Shown here: positions 1-13,036 of the stretch, one piece after another
How positions within the stretch are numbered: the first letter of the stretch is position 1
Layout of the letters: each line of letters opens with the position of its first letter
DNA from: Gordius sp. MW1
Lineage: Eukaryota; Nematomorpha; Gordioida; Gordea; Gordiidae
DNA length: 64,000 nt
Direction: 5' to 3'
Assembly (NCBI GenBank): GCA_964036665.1
Contig: OZ038533.1
Coordinates: forward strand, 10,686,413 to 10,750,412
The notes under the pieces: generated by a model
Databases searched by the model: none
The model's input: only the letters and a program-made list of their open reading frames with translations
What the model was told of the DNA's origin: nothing
Translations under genes and position numbers: made by a program

Positions 1-10
1 AATATATAAA

Positions 11-1715
11 AGTAAGCCAGTTTGAGAATCCTATTATCCTCGATTGACTTCCGAAAAGAGGTTTTAAGCTGCGAGAACTAACATTTTGACAAAAGACAAC
101 GTTTGTTGCGATTAGTTTGTTGTATCGCAACGTGAGTGCTTAATTTTTCAAAAATGCACTATGCGATCATGATTTCAAAGTAATAGTTTTCATATTCTGA
201 TAAATTTTTACTTGGGATCATAGAAACCACGTCTGAAAACGACAACTTCCATCGGATGAATACGGTTCAAAGAAAAATATGTGAAAAATTTTGAGGTAAA
301 AATATTTATTTTTTTCGATTCTATGTGAAAGAGCATGAAAAAATATATAAAAGTAAGCCAATTTGAGAATCCTATTATCCTCTGACTTCCGAAAAGAGGT
401 TTTAAGCTGCGAGAACTATCATTTTGACAAAAGACAACGTTTTATTGTTGCGATTAGTTTGTTGTATCGCAACGTGAGTGCTCAATTTTTGAAAATGCAC
501 TATGCGATCATGATTTCAAAGTAATAGTTTTCTGATTCTGATAAATTTTTACTTTTTATCATCGAAACCACGTCTGAAAACGACAACTTTCATCGGATGC
601 ATACGGTTGAAAGAAAAATATGTGAAAAATTTTGAGGTAAAAATATTTATTTTTTTCGATTCTATGTTAAAGAGCGTAAAAAAATATATAAAAGTAAGCC
701 AATTTGAGAATTCTATTATCCTCGATTGACTTCCAAAAAGAGGTTTTAAGCTGCGAGAACTATCATTTTGACAAAAGACAACGTTTGTTGCGATTAGTTT
801 GTTGTATCGCAACGTGAGTGCTTAATTTTTCAAAAATGCACTATGCGATCATGATTTCAAAGTAATAGTTTTCAGATTCTGATAAATTTTTACTTGGGAT
901 CATAGAAACCACGTCTGAAAACGACAACTTCCATCGGATGTATACGGTTCAAAGAAAAATATGTAAAAAATTTTGAGGTAAAAATATTTATTTTTTTCGA
1001 TTCTATGTGAAAGAGCATGAAAAAATATATAAAAGTAAGCCAGTTTGAGAATCCTATTATCCTCGATTGACTTCCGAAAAGAGGTTTTAAGCTGCGAGAA
1101 CTAACATTTTGACAAAAGACAACGTTTGTTGCGATTAGTTTGTTGTATCGCAACGTGAGTGCTTAATTTTTCAAAAATGCACTATGCGATCATGATTTCA
1201 AAGTAATAGTTTTCATATTCTGATAAATTTTTACTTGGGATCATAGAAACCACGTCTGAAAACGACAACTTCCATCGGATGAATACGGTTCAAAGAAAAA
1301 TATGTGAAAAATTTTGAGGTAAAAATATTTATTTTTTTCGATTCTATGTGAAAGAGCATGAAAAAATATATAAAAGTAAGCCAATTTGAGAATCCTATTA
1401 TCCTCTGACTTCCGAAAAGAGGTTTTAAGCTGCGAGAACTATCATTTTGACAAAAGACAACGTTTTATTGTTGCGATTAGTTTGTTGTATCGCAACGTGA
1501 GTGCTCAATTTTTGAAAATCCACTATGCGATCATGATTTCAAAGTAATAGTTTTCTGATTCTGATAAATTTTTACTTTTTATCATCGAAACCACGTCTGA
1601 AAACGACAACTTTCATCGGATGCAAACGGTTGAAAGAAAAATATGTGAAAAATTTTGAGGTAAAAATATTTATTTTTTTCGATGCTATGTGAAAGAGCAT
1701 GAAAAAATATATAAA
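11..1715 (+). repeat. 3-monomer duplication, period 1,023 bp
   Basis: The two monomers from 11 match the two from 1034. Both pairs begin AAGCCAGTTTGAG, carry GAGAACTAAC and TTCATATTCTG (variants I found nowhere else together), and then run into a CTCTGACTTCC copy containing GTGCTCAATTTTTG. The first monomers look identical. The second members differ at GAAAATGCAC versus GAAAATCCAC and GCATACGG versus GCAAACGG. The monomer at 693 separates them and its equivalent may lie left of the window. Confidence 0.85.
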
Positions 1716-4700
1716 AGTAAGCCAATTTGAGAATCCTATTATCCTCGATTGACTTCCGAAAAGAGGTTTTAAGCTGCGAGAACTATCATTTTGACAAAAG
1801 ACAACGTTTTATTGTTGCGATTAGTTTGTTGTATCGCAACGTGAGTGCTTAATTTTTCAAAAATGCACTATGCGATCATGATTTCAAAGTATAGTTTTCT
1901 GATTCTGATAAATTTTTACTTTTTATCATCGAAACCACGTCTCCAAACGACAACTTCCATCGGATGCATACGGTTGAAAGAAAAATATGTGAAAAATTTT
2001 GAATTAAAAATATTTATTTTTTTCGATTCTATGTGAAAGAGCATGAAAAAATATATAAAAGTAAGCCAATTTGAGAATCCTATTACCCTCAATTAACTTC
2101 CGAAAAGAGGTTTTAAGCTGCGAGAACTATCATTTTGACAAAAGACAACGTTTGTTGCGATTAGTTTGTTGTATCGCAACGTGAGTGCTTAATTTTTGAA
2201 AATGGCTCTATGCGATCATGATTTCAAAGTAATAGTTTTCAGATTCTGATAAATTTTTACTTGGGATCATAGAAACCACGTCTGAAAACGACAACTTTCA
2301 TCGGATTAATACGGTTCAAAGAAAAATATGTGAAAAATTTTGAGGTAAAAATATTTATTTTTTTCGATTCGATGTGAAAGAGCATGAAAAAATATATAAA
2401 AGTAAGCGAATTTGAGAATATCCTCTGACTTCCGAAAAGAGGTTTTAAGCTGCGAGAACTATCATTTTGACAAAAGACAACGTTTTATTGTTGCGATTAG
2501 TTTGTTGTATCGCAACGTGAGTGCTTAATTTTTGAAAATGCACTATGCGATCATGATTTCAAAGTAATAGTTTTCTGATTCTGATAAATTTTTACTTTTT
2601 ATCATCGAAACCACGTCTGAAAACGACAACTTTCATCGGATGCAAACGTTTGAAAGAAAAATATGTGAAAAATTTTGAGGTAAAAATATTTATTTTTTTC
2701 GATGATATGTGAAAGAGCATGAAAAAATATATAAAAGTAAGCCAATTTGAGAATTCTATTATCCTCGATTGACTTCCAAATAGAGATTTTAAGCTGCGAG
2801 AACTATCATTTTGACAAAAGACAACGTTTTATTGTTGCGATTAGTTTGTTGTATCGCAACGTGAGTGCTTAATTTTTCAAAAATGCACTATGCGATGATG
2901 ATTTCAAAGTAATAGTTTTCTGATTCTGATAAATTTTTACTTTTTATCATCGAAACCACGTCTGAAAACGAAAACTTTCATCGGATGCATACGGTTGAAA
3001 GAAAAATATGTGAAAAATTTTGAGGTAAAAATATTTATTTTTTTCGATTCTATGTGAAAGAGCGTAAAAAAATATATAAAAGTAAGCCAATTTGAGAATC
3101 CTATTATCCTCGATTGACTTCCGAAAAGAGGTTTTAAGCTGCGAGAACTATCATTTTGACAAAAGACAACGTTTTATTGTTGCGATTAGTTTGTTGTATC
3201 GCAACGTGAGTGCTTAATTTTTCAAAAATGCACTATGCGATCATGATTTCAAAGTAATAGTTTTCTGATTCTGATAAATTTTTACTTTTTATCATCGAAA
3301 CCACGTCTGAAAACGACAACTTTCATCGGATGCATACGGTTGAAAGAAAAATATGTGAAAAATTTTGAATTAAAAATATTTATTTTTTTCGAATCTATGT
3401 GAAAGAGCATGAAAAAAAATATAAAAGTAAGCCAATTTGAGAATCCTATTATCCTCAATTGACTTCCGGAAAGAGGTTTTAAGCTGCGAGAATAATCATT
3501 TTGACAAAAGACAACGTTTGTTGCGATTAGTTTGTTGTATCGCAACGTGAGTGCTTAATTTTTCAAAAATGCATTATGCGATCATGATTTCAAAGTAATA
3601 GTTTTCTGATTCTGATAAATTTTTACTATTTATCATCGAAACCACGTCTGAAAACGACAACTTTCATCGGATGCATACGGTTGAAAGAAAAATATGTGAA
3701 AAATTTTGAATTAAAAATATTTATTTTTTTCGAATCTATGTGAAAGAGCATGAAAAAAAATATAAAAGTAAGCCAATTTGAGAATCCTATTATCCTCAAT
3801 TGACTTCCGAAAAGAGGTTTTAAGCTGCGAGAACTATCATTTTGACAAAAGACAACGTTTGTTGCGATTAGTTTGTTGTATCGCAACGTGAGTGCTTAAT
3901 TTTTGAAAATGGCTCTATGCGATCATGATTTCAAAGTAATAGTTTTCAGATTCTGATAAATTTTTACTTGGGATCATAGAAACCACGTCTGAAAACGACA
4001 ACTTTCATCGGATAAATACGGTTCAAAGAAAAATATGTGAAAAATTTTGAGGTAAAGATATTTATTTTTTTCGATTCTATGTGAAAGAGCATGAAAAAAT
4101 ATATAAAAGTAAGCGAATTTGAGAATCCTATTATCCTCTGACTTCCGAAAAGAGGTTTTAAGCTGCGAGAACTATCATTTTGACAAAAGACAACGTTTTA
4201 TTGTTGCGATTAGTTTGTTGTATCGCAACGTGAGTGCTTAATTTTTGAAAATGCACTATGCGATCATGATTTCAAAGTAATAGTTTTCTGATTCTGATAA
4301 ATTTTTACTTTTTATCATCGAAACCACGTCTGAAAACGACAACTTTCATCGGATGCAAACGGTTGAAAGAAAAATATGTGAAAAATTTTGAGGTAAAAAT
4401 ATTTATTTTTTTCGATGCTATGTGAAAGAGCATGAAAAAATATATAAAAGTAAGCCAATTTGAGAATCCTATTATCCTCGATTGACTTCCGAAAAGAGGT
4501 TTTAAGCTGCGAGAACTATCATTTTGACAAAAGACAACGTTTTATTGTTGCGATTAGTTTGTTGTATCGCAACGTGAGTGCTTAATTTTTCAAAAATGCA
4601 CTATGCGATCATGATTTCAAAGTAATAGTTTTCTGATTCTGATAAATTTTTACTTTTTATCATCGAAACCACGTCTGAAAACGACAACTTTCATCGGATG

Positions 4701-4790
4701 CATACGGTTGAAAGAAAAATATGTGAAAAATTTTGAATTAAAAATATTTTTTTTTTATTCTATGTGAAAGAGCATGAAAAAATATATAAA
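1375..4790 (+). repeat. Interleaved related monomer groups (5-mer and 8-mer spacing)
   Basis: The monomers at 1375-2059 resemble those at 4108-4790 (CTCTGAC, GCAAACGG, CGATGCTATG, then a GAATTAAAA copy), an offset of 2,733 bp. Those at 2060-2735 resemble 3767-4448 (GAAAATGGCTC with GGGATCATAG, then AAGCGAATTTGAG), an offset of 1,707 bp. The two offsets conflict, so more than one duplication or a later deletion must have shaped this stretch. Nothing but satellite is present. Confidence 0.6.
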
Positions 4791-5480
4791 AGTAAGCCAA
4801 TTTGAGAATTCTATTATCCTCGATTGACTTCCAAATAGAGATTTTAAGCTGCGAGAACTATCATTTTGACAAAAGACAACGTTTTATTGTTGCGATTAGT
4901 TTGTTGTATCGCAACGTGAGTGCTTAATTTTTCAAAAATGCACTATGCGATGATGATTTCAAAGTAATAGTTTTCTGATTCTGATAAATTTTTACTTTTT
5001 ATCATCGAAACCACGTCTGAAAACGACAACTTTCATCGGATGCATACGGTTGAAAGAAAAATATGTGAAAAATTTTGAATTAAAAATATTTATTTTTTTC
5101 GATTCTATGTGAAAGAGCATGAAAAAATATATAAAAGTAAGCCAATTTGAGAATCCTATTATCCTCGATTGACTTCCGAAAAGAGGTTTTAAGCTGCGAG
5201 AACTATCATTTTGACAAAAGACAACGTTTTATTGTTGCGATTAGTTTGTTGTATCGCAACGTGAGTGCTTAATTTTTGAAAAATGCACTATGCGATCATG
5301 ATATCAAAGTAATAGTTTTCTTATTCTGATAAATTTTTACTTTTTATCATCGAAACCACGTCTGAAAACGACAACTTTCATCGGATGCATACGGTTGAAA
5401 GAAAAATATGTGAAAAATTTTGAGGTAAAAATATTTATTTTTTTCGATTCTATGTGAAAGAGCATGAAAAAATATATAAA

Positions 5481-8232
5481 AGTAAGCCAATTTGAGAATC
5501 CTATTATCCTCGATTGACTTCCGAAAAGAGGTTTTAAGCTGCGAGAACTATCATTTTGACAAAAGACAACGTTTTATTGTTGCGATTAGTTTGTTGTATC
5601 GCAACGTGAGTGCTTAATTTTTCAAAAATGCACTATGCGACATGATTTCAAAGTAATAGTTTTCAGATTCTGATAAATTTTTACTTTTTATCATCGAAAC
5701 CACGTCTGAAAACGACAACTTTCATCGGATGCATACGGTGGAGAGAAAAATATGTGAAAAATTTTGAGGTAAAAATATTTATTTTTTTCGATTCTATGTG
5801 AAAGAGCGTAAAAAAATATATAAAAGTAAGTCAATTTGAGAATTCTAATATCCTCGATTGACTTCCAAATAGAGATTTTAAGCTGCGAGAACTATCATTT
5901 TGACAAAAGACAACGTTTTATTGTTGCGATTAGTTTGTTGTATCGCAACGTGAGTGCTTAATTTTTCAAAAATGCACTATGCGATGATGATTTCAAAGTA
6001 ATAGTTTTCTGATTCTGATAAATTTTTACTTTTTATCATCGAAACCACGTCTGAAAACGACAACTTTCATCGGATGCATACGGTTGAAAGAAAAATATGT
6101 GAAAAATTTTGAGGTAAAAATATTTATTTTTTTCGATTCTATGTGAAAGAGCGTAAAAAAATATATAAACATAGTCCATTTGAGAATTCTATTATCCTCG
6201 ATTGACTTCCAAAAAGAGGTTTTAAGCTGCGAGAACTATCATTTTGACAAAAGACAACGTTTTATTGTTGCGATTAGTTTGTTGTATCGCAACGTGAGTG
6301 CTTAATTTTTCAAAAATGCACTAAGCGATCATGATTTCAAAGTAATAGTTTTCTTATTCTGATAAATTTTTACTTTTTATCATCGAAACCACGTCTGAAA
6401 ACGACAACTTTCATCGGATGCATACGGTTGAAAGAAAAATATGTGAAAAATTTTGAATTAAAATATTTATTTTTTTCGATTCTATGTGAAAGAGCATGAA
6501 AAAATATATAAAAGTAAGCCAATTTGAGAATCCTATTATCCTCGATTGACTTCCGAAAAGAGGTTTTAAGCTGCGAGAACTATCATTTTGACAAAAGATA
6601 ACGTTTGTTGCGATTAGTTTGTTGTATCGCAACGTGAGTGCTTAATTTTTCAAAAATGCACTATGCGATCATGATTTCAAAGTAATAGTTTTCAGATTCT
6701 GATAAATTTTTACTTGGGATCATAGAAACCACGTCTGAAAACGACAACTTCCATCGGATGAATACGGTTCAAAGAAAAAAATGTGAAAAATTTTGAGGTA
6801 AAAATATTTATTTTTTTCGATTCTATGTGAAAGAGCATGAAAAAATATATAAAAGTAAGCCAATTTGAGAATCCTATTATCCTCGATTGACTTCCGAAAA
6901 GAGGTTTTAAGCTGCGAGAACTATCATTTTGACAAAAGACAACGTTTTATTGTTGCGATTAGTTTGTTGTATCGCAACGTGAGTGCTTAATTTTTCAAAA
7001 ATGCACTATGCGATCATGATTTCAAAGTAATAGTTTTCTGATTCTGATAAATTTTTACTTTTTATCATCGAAACCACGTCTGAAAACGACAACTTTCATC
7101 GGATGCATACGGTTGAAAGAAAAATATGTGAAAAATTTTGAGGTAAAAATATTTATTTTTTTCGATTCTATGTGAAAGAGCGTAAAAAAATATATAAAAG
7201 TAAGTCAATTTGAGAATTCTATTATCCTTGATTGATATCCAAAAAGAGGTTTTAAGCTGCGAGAACTATCATTTTGACAAAAGACAACGTTTTATTGTTG
7301 CGATTAGTTTGTTGTATCGCAACGTGAGTGCTTAATTTTTCAAAAATGCACTAAGCGATCATGATTTCAAAGTAATAGTTTTCTTATTCTGATAAATTTT
7401 TACTTTTTATCATCGAAACCACGTCTGAAAACGACAACTTTCATCGGATGCATACGGTTGAAAGAAAAATATGTGAAAAATTTTGAATTAAAAATATTTA
7501 TTTTTTTCGATTCTATGTGAAAGAGCATGAAAAAATATATAAAAGTAAGCCAATTTGAGAATCCTATTATCCTCGATTGACTTCCGAAAAGAGGTTTTAA
7601 GCTGCGAGAACTATCATTTTGACAAAAGACAACGTTTTATTGTTGCGATTAGTTTGTTGTATCGCAACGTGAGTGCTTAATTTTTCAAAAATGCACTAAG
7701 CGATCATGATTTCAAAGTAATAGTTTTCTTATTCTGATAAATTTTTACTTGGGATCATAGAAACCACGTCTGAAAACGACAACTTCCATCGGATGAATAC
7801 GGTTCAAAGAAAAATATGTGAAAATTTTTGAGGTAAAAATATTTATTTTTTTCGATTCTATGTGAAAGAGCATGAAAAAATATATAAAAGTAAGCCAATT
7901 TGAGAATCCTATTATCCTCGATTGACTTCCGAAAAGAGGTTTTAAGCTGCGAGAACTATCATTTTGACAAAAGAAAACGTTTTATTGTTGCGATTAGTTT
8001 GTTGTATCGCAACGTGAGTGCTTAATTTTTCAAAAATGCACTATGCGATCATGATTTCAAAGTAATAGTTTTCTGATTCTGATAAATTTTTACTTTTTAT
8101 CATCGAAACCACGTCTGAAAACGAAAACTTTCATCGGATGCATACGGTTGAAAGAAAAATATGTGAAAAATTTTAAGGTAAAAATATTTATTTTTTTCGA
8201 TTCTATGTGAAAAGCGTAAAAAAATATATAAA
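5481..8232 (+). repeat. 8-monomer block, copy 1 (partner 8918-11321)
   Basis: Rare markers recur in the same order at 5481-8232 and 8918-11321: GCGACATGATTTC with ACGGTGGAGAG, then CCAAATAGAGATTTT, then a TCCATTTGAG copy, then AGATAACG, then CTTGATTGATATCC, then a copy with AGCGTAAAA preceded by GTGAAA lacking AG. The offset is 3,434 bp (10 monomers) up to the copy at 7199, then 3,089 bp (9 monomers), so the partner block has lost one monomer through the fusion at 10633. Confidence 0.85.
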
Positions 8233-8917
8233 AGTAAGTCAATTTGAGAATTCTATTATCCTCGATTGACTTCCAAAAAGAGGTTTTAAGCTGCGAGAAC
8301 TATCATTTTGACAAAAGACAACGTTTTATTGTTGCGATTAGTTTGTTGTATCGCAACGTGAGTGCTTAATTTTTCAAAAATGCACTAAGCGATCATGATT
8401 TCAAAGTAATAGTTTTCTTATTCTGATAAATTTTTACTTTTTATCATCGAAACCACGTCTGAAAACGACAACTTTCATCGGATGCATACGGTTGAAAGAA
8501 AAATATGTGAAAAATTTTGAATTAAAATATTTATTTTTTTCGATTCTATGTGAAAGAGCATGAAAAAATATATAAAAGTAAGCCAATTTGAGAATCCTAT
8601 TATCCTCGATTGACTTCCGAAAAGAGGTTTTAAGCTGCGAGAACTATCATTTTGACAAAAGACAACGTTTGTTGCGATTAGTTTGTTGTATCGCAACGTG
8701 AGTGCTTAATTTTTCAAAAATGCACTATGCGATCATGATTTCAAAGTAATAGTTTTCAGATTCTGATAAATTTTTACTTGGGATCATAGAAACCACGTCT
8801 GAAAACGACAGCTTCCATCGGATGAATACGGTTCAAAGAAAAATATGTGAAAAATTTTGAGGTAAAAATATTTATTTTTTTCGATTCTATGTGAAAGAGC
8901 ATGAAAAAATATATAAA

Positions 8918-11321
8918 AGTAAGCCAATTTGAGAATCCTATTATCCTCGATTGACTTCCGAAAAGAGGTTTTAAGCTGCGAGAACTATCATTTTGACAAA
9001 AGACAACGTTTGTTGCGATTAGTTTGTTGTATCGCAACGTGAGTGCTTAATTTTTCAAAAATGCACTATGCGACATGATTTCAAAGTAATAGTTTTCAGA
9101 TTCTGATAAATTTTTACTTTTTATCATCGAAACCACGTCTGAAAACGACAACTTTCATCGGATGCATACGGTGGAGAGAAAAATATGTGAAAAATTTTGA
9201 GGTAAAAATATTTATTTTTTTCGATTCTATGTGAAAGAGCGTAAAAAAATATATAAAAGTAAGTCAATTTGAGAATTCTATTATCCTCGATTGACTTCCA
9301 AATAGAGATTTTAAGCTGCGAGAACTATCATTTTGACAAAAGACAACGTTTTATTGTTGCGATTAGTTTGTTGTATCGCAACGTGAGTGCTTAATTTTTC
9401 AAAAATGCACTATGCGATGATGATTTCAAAGTAATAGTTTTCTGATTCTGATAAATTTTTACTTTTTATCATCGAAACCACGTCTGAAAACGACAACTTT
9501 CATCGGATGCATACGGTTGAAAGAAAAATATGTTAAAAATTTTGAGGTAAAAATATTTATTTTTTTCGATTCTATGTGAAAGAGCGTAAAAAAATATATA
9601 AAAGTAAGTCCATTTGAGAATTCTATTATCCTCGATTGACTTCCAAAAAGAGGTTTTAAGCTGCGAGAACTATCATTTTGACAAAAGACAACGTTTTATT
9701 GTTGCGATTAGTTTGTTGTATCGCAACGTGAGTGCTTAATTTTTCAAAAATGCACTAAGCGATCATGATTTCAAAGTAATAGTTTTCTTATTCTGATAAA
9801 TTTTTACTTTTTATCATCGAAACCACGTCTGAAAACGACAACTTTCATCGGATGCATACGGTTGAAAGAAAAATATGTGAAAAATTTTGAATTAAAATAT
9901 TTATTTTTTTCGATTCAATGTGAAAGAGCATGAAAAAATATATAAAAGTAAGCCAATTTGAGAATCCTATTATCCTCGATTGACTTCCGAAAAGAGGTTT
10001 TAAGCTGCGAGAACTATCATTTTGACAAAAGATAACGTTTGTTGCGATTAGTTTGTTGTATCGCAACGTGAGTGCTTAATTTTTCAAAAATGCACTATGC
10101 GATCATGATTTCAAAGTAATAGTTTTCAGATTCTGATAAATTTTTACTTGGGATCATAGAAACCACGTCTGAAAACGACAACTTCCATCGGATGAATACG
10201 GTTCAAAGAAAAATATGTGAAAAATTTTGAGGTAAAAATATTTATTTTTTTCGATTCTATGTGAAAGAGCATGAAAAAATATATAAAAGTAAGCCAATTT
10301 GAGAATCCTATTATCCTCGATTGACTTCCGAAAAGAGGTTTTAAGCTGCGAGAACTATCATTTTGACAAAAGACAACGTTTTATTGTTGCGATTAGTTTG
10401 TTGTATCGCAACGTGAGTGCTTAATTTTTCAAAAATGCACTATGCGATCATGATTTCAAAGTAATAGTTTTCTGATTCTGATAAATTTTTACTTTTTATC
10501 ATCGAAACCACGTCTGAAAACGACAACTTTCATCGGATGCATACGGTTGAAAGAAAAATATGTGAAAAATTTTGAGGTAAAAATATTTATTTTTTTCGAT
10601 TCTATGTGAAAGAGCGTAAAAAAATATATAAAAGTAAGTCAATTTGAGAATTCTATTATCCTTGATTGATATCCAAAAAGAGGTTTTAAGCTGCGAGAAC
10701 TATCATTTTGACAAAAGACAACGTTTTATTGTTGCGATTAGTTTGTTGTATCGCAACGTGAGTGCTTAATTTTTCAAAAATGCACTAAGCGATCATGATT
10801 TCAAAGTAATAGTTTTCTTATTCTGATAAATTTTTACTTGGGATCATAGAAACCACGTCTGAAAACGACAACTTCCATCGGATGAATACGGTTCAAAGAA
10901 AAATATGTGAAAATTTTTGAGGTAAAAATATTTATTTTTTTCGATTCTATGTGAAAGAGCATGAAAAAATATATAAAAGTAAGCCAATTTGAGAATCCTA
11001 TTATCCTCGATTGACTTCCGAAAAGAGGTTTTAAGCTGCGAGAACTATCATTTTGACAAAAGACAACGTTTTATTGTTGCGATTAGTTTGTTGTATCGCA
11101 ACGTGAGTGCTTAATTTTTCAAAAATGCACTATGCGATCATGATTTCAAAGTAATAGTTTTCTGATTCTGATAAATTTTTACTTTTTATCATCGAAACCA
11201 CGTCTGAAAACGAAAACTTTCATCGGATGCATACGGTTGAAAGAAAAATATGTGAAAAATTTTAAGGTAAAAATATTTATTTTTTTCGATTCTATGTGAA
11301 AAGCGTAAAAAAATATATAAA
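8918..11321 (+). repeat. Shortened copy 2 of the 5481-8232 block
   Basis: It carries the same ordered markers as 5481-8232 but with seven monomers instead of eight. The monomer at 10633 begins like 7199 (CTTGATTGATATCC) and ends like 7544 (GGGATCATAG, GAAAATTTTTGAGG). The first monomer has the short stem form where its partner has the long form, so the left breakpoint lies inside that monomer. Confidence 0.83.
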
Positions 11322-12354
11322 AGTAAGTCAATTTGAGAATTCTATTATCCTCGATTGACTTCCAAAAAGAGGTTTTAAGCTGCGAGAACTATCATTTTGA
11401 CAAAAGACAACGTTTTATTGTTGCGATTAGTTTGTTGTATCGCAACGTGAGTGCTTAATTTTTCAAAAATGCACTAAGCGATCATGATTTCAAAGTAATA
11501 GTTTTCTTATTCTGATAAATTTTTACTTGGGATCATAGAAACCACGTCTGAAAACGACAACTTCCATCGGATGAATACGGTTCAAAGAAAAATATGTGAA
11601 AATTTTTGAGGTAAAAATATTTATTTTTTTCGATTCTATGTGAAAGAGCATGAAAAAATATATAAAAGTAAGCCAATTTGAGAATCCTATTATCCTCGAT
11701 TGACTTCCGAAAAGAGGTTTTAAGCTGCGAGAACTATCATTTTGACAAAAGACAACGTTTTATTGTTGCGATTAGTTTGTTGTATCGCAACGTGAGTGCT
11801 TAATTTTTCAAAAATGCACTATGCGATCATGATTTCAAAGTAATAGTTTTCTGATTCTGATAAATTTTTACTTTTTATCATCGAAACCACGTCTGAAAAC
11901 GAAAACTTTCATCGGATGCATACGGTTGAAAGAAAAATATGTGAAAAATTTTAAGGTAAAAATATTTATTTTTTTCGATTCTATGTGAAAAGCGTAAAAA
12001 AATATATAAAAGTAAGTCAATTTGAGAATTCTATTATCCTCGATTGACTTCCAAAAAGAGGTTTTAAGCTGCGAGAACTATCATTTTGACAAAAGACAAC
12101 GTTTTATTGTTGCGATTAGTTTGTTGTATCGCAACGTGAGTGCTTAATTTTTCAAAAATGCACTAAGCGATCATGATTTCAAAGTAATAGTTTTCTTATT
12201 CTGATAAATTTTTACTTTTTATCATCGAAACCACGTCTGAAAACGACAACTTTCATCGGATGCATACGGTTGAAAGAAAAATATGTGAAAAATTTTGAAT
12301 TAAAATATTTATTTTTTTCGATTCTATGTGAAAGAGCATGAAAAAATATATAAA
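10978..12354 (+). repeat. Dimer duplication, period 689 bp
   Basis: The pair at 10978-11666 is repeated at 11667-12354. The first member of each has GAAAACTTTCATCGG, TTTTAAGGTAAA and the shortened GTGAAAAGCGT. The second has CCAAAAAG, CACTAAGCGATC and TTCTTATTCTG. The second members differ after TTTTTAC: GGGATCATAG at 11322 and TTTATCATCG at 12011. The three monomers 11667-12695 also match 7889-8917 at an offset of 3,778 bp, including the rare GACAGCTTCC. Confidence 0.82.
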
Positions 12355-12695
12355 AGTAAGCCAATTTGAGAATCCTATTATCCTCGATTGACTTCCGAAA
12401 AGAGGTTTTAAGCTGCGAGAACTATCATTTTGACAAAAGACAACGTTTGTTGCGATTAGTTTGTTGTATCGCAACGTGAGTGCTTAATTTTTCAAAAATG
12501 CACTATGCGATCATGATTTCAAAGTAATAGTTTTCAGATTCTGATAAATTTTTACTTGGGATCATAGAAACCACGTCTGAAAACGACAGCTTCCATCGGA
12601 TGAATACGGTTCAAAGAAAAATATGTGAAAAATTTTGAGGTAAAAATATTTATTTTTTTCGATTCTATGTGAAAGAGCATGAAAAAATATATAAA

Positions 12696-13036
12696 AGTAA
12701 GCCAATTTGAGAATCCTATTATCCTCGATTGACTTCCGAAAAGAGGTTTTAAGCTGCGAGAACTATCATTTTGACAAAAGACAACGTTTGTTGCGATTAG
12801 TTTGTTGTATCGCAACGTGAGTGCTTAATTTTTCAAAAATGCACTATGCGATCATGATTTCAAAGTAATAGTTTTCAGATTCTGATAAATTTTTACTTGG
12901 GATCATAGAAACCACGTCTGAAAACGACAACTTCCATCGGATGAATACGGTTCAAAGAAAAATATGTGAAAAATTTTGAGGTAAAAATATTTATTTTTTT
13001 CGATTCTATGTGAAAGAGCATGAAAAAATATATAAA
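12696..13036 (+). repeat. Reference monomer, subtype B (341 bp, short form)
   Basis: This is a clean example of the B subtype. It differs from subtype A by the short stem region (ACGTTTGTTGCG, lacking TATT), TTCAGATTCTG in place of TTCTGATTCTG, CTTGGGATCATAG in place of CTTTTTATCATCG, and CCATCGGATGAATACGG followed by TTCAAAG in place of GATGCATACGGTTGAAAG. Full B copies are commonest in the first 31 kb. Later B-like copies (for example 44566, 46972, 49034 and 51783) carry GAAAATGGCTC and TTCTGATTC, so the B marks have been recombined onto other backgrounds. Confidence 0.88.

Noticed and set aside
549-812. Recurring minus-strand open frame of 73-87 codons, seen in dozens of short-stem monomers
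   Set aside because: It opens on TTG, not ATG, in every case I checked. It has no recognisable domain, lies wholly inside the satellite monomer, and is frameshifted by the 4-bp indel in most copies. Its repetition reflects the repeat, not selection on a protein.
1845-2036. Plus-strand frame of about 63 codons, with a similar one at 46070-46258
   Set aside because: It opens on GTG, appears only in copies with private indels, and is broken in their neighbours. No eukaryotic gene signals accompany it.
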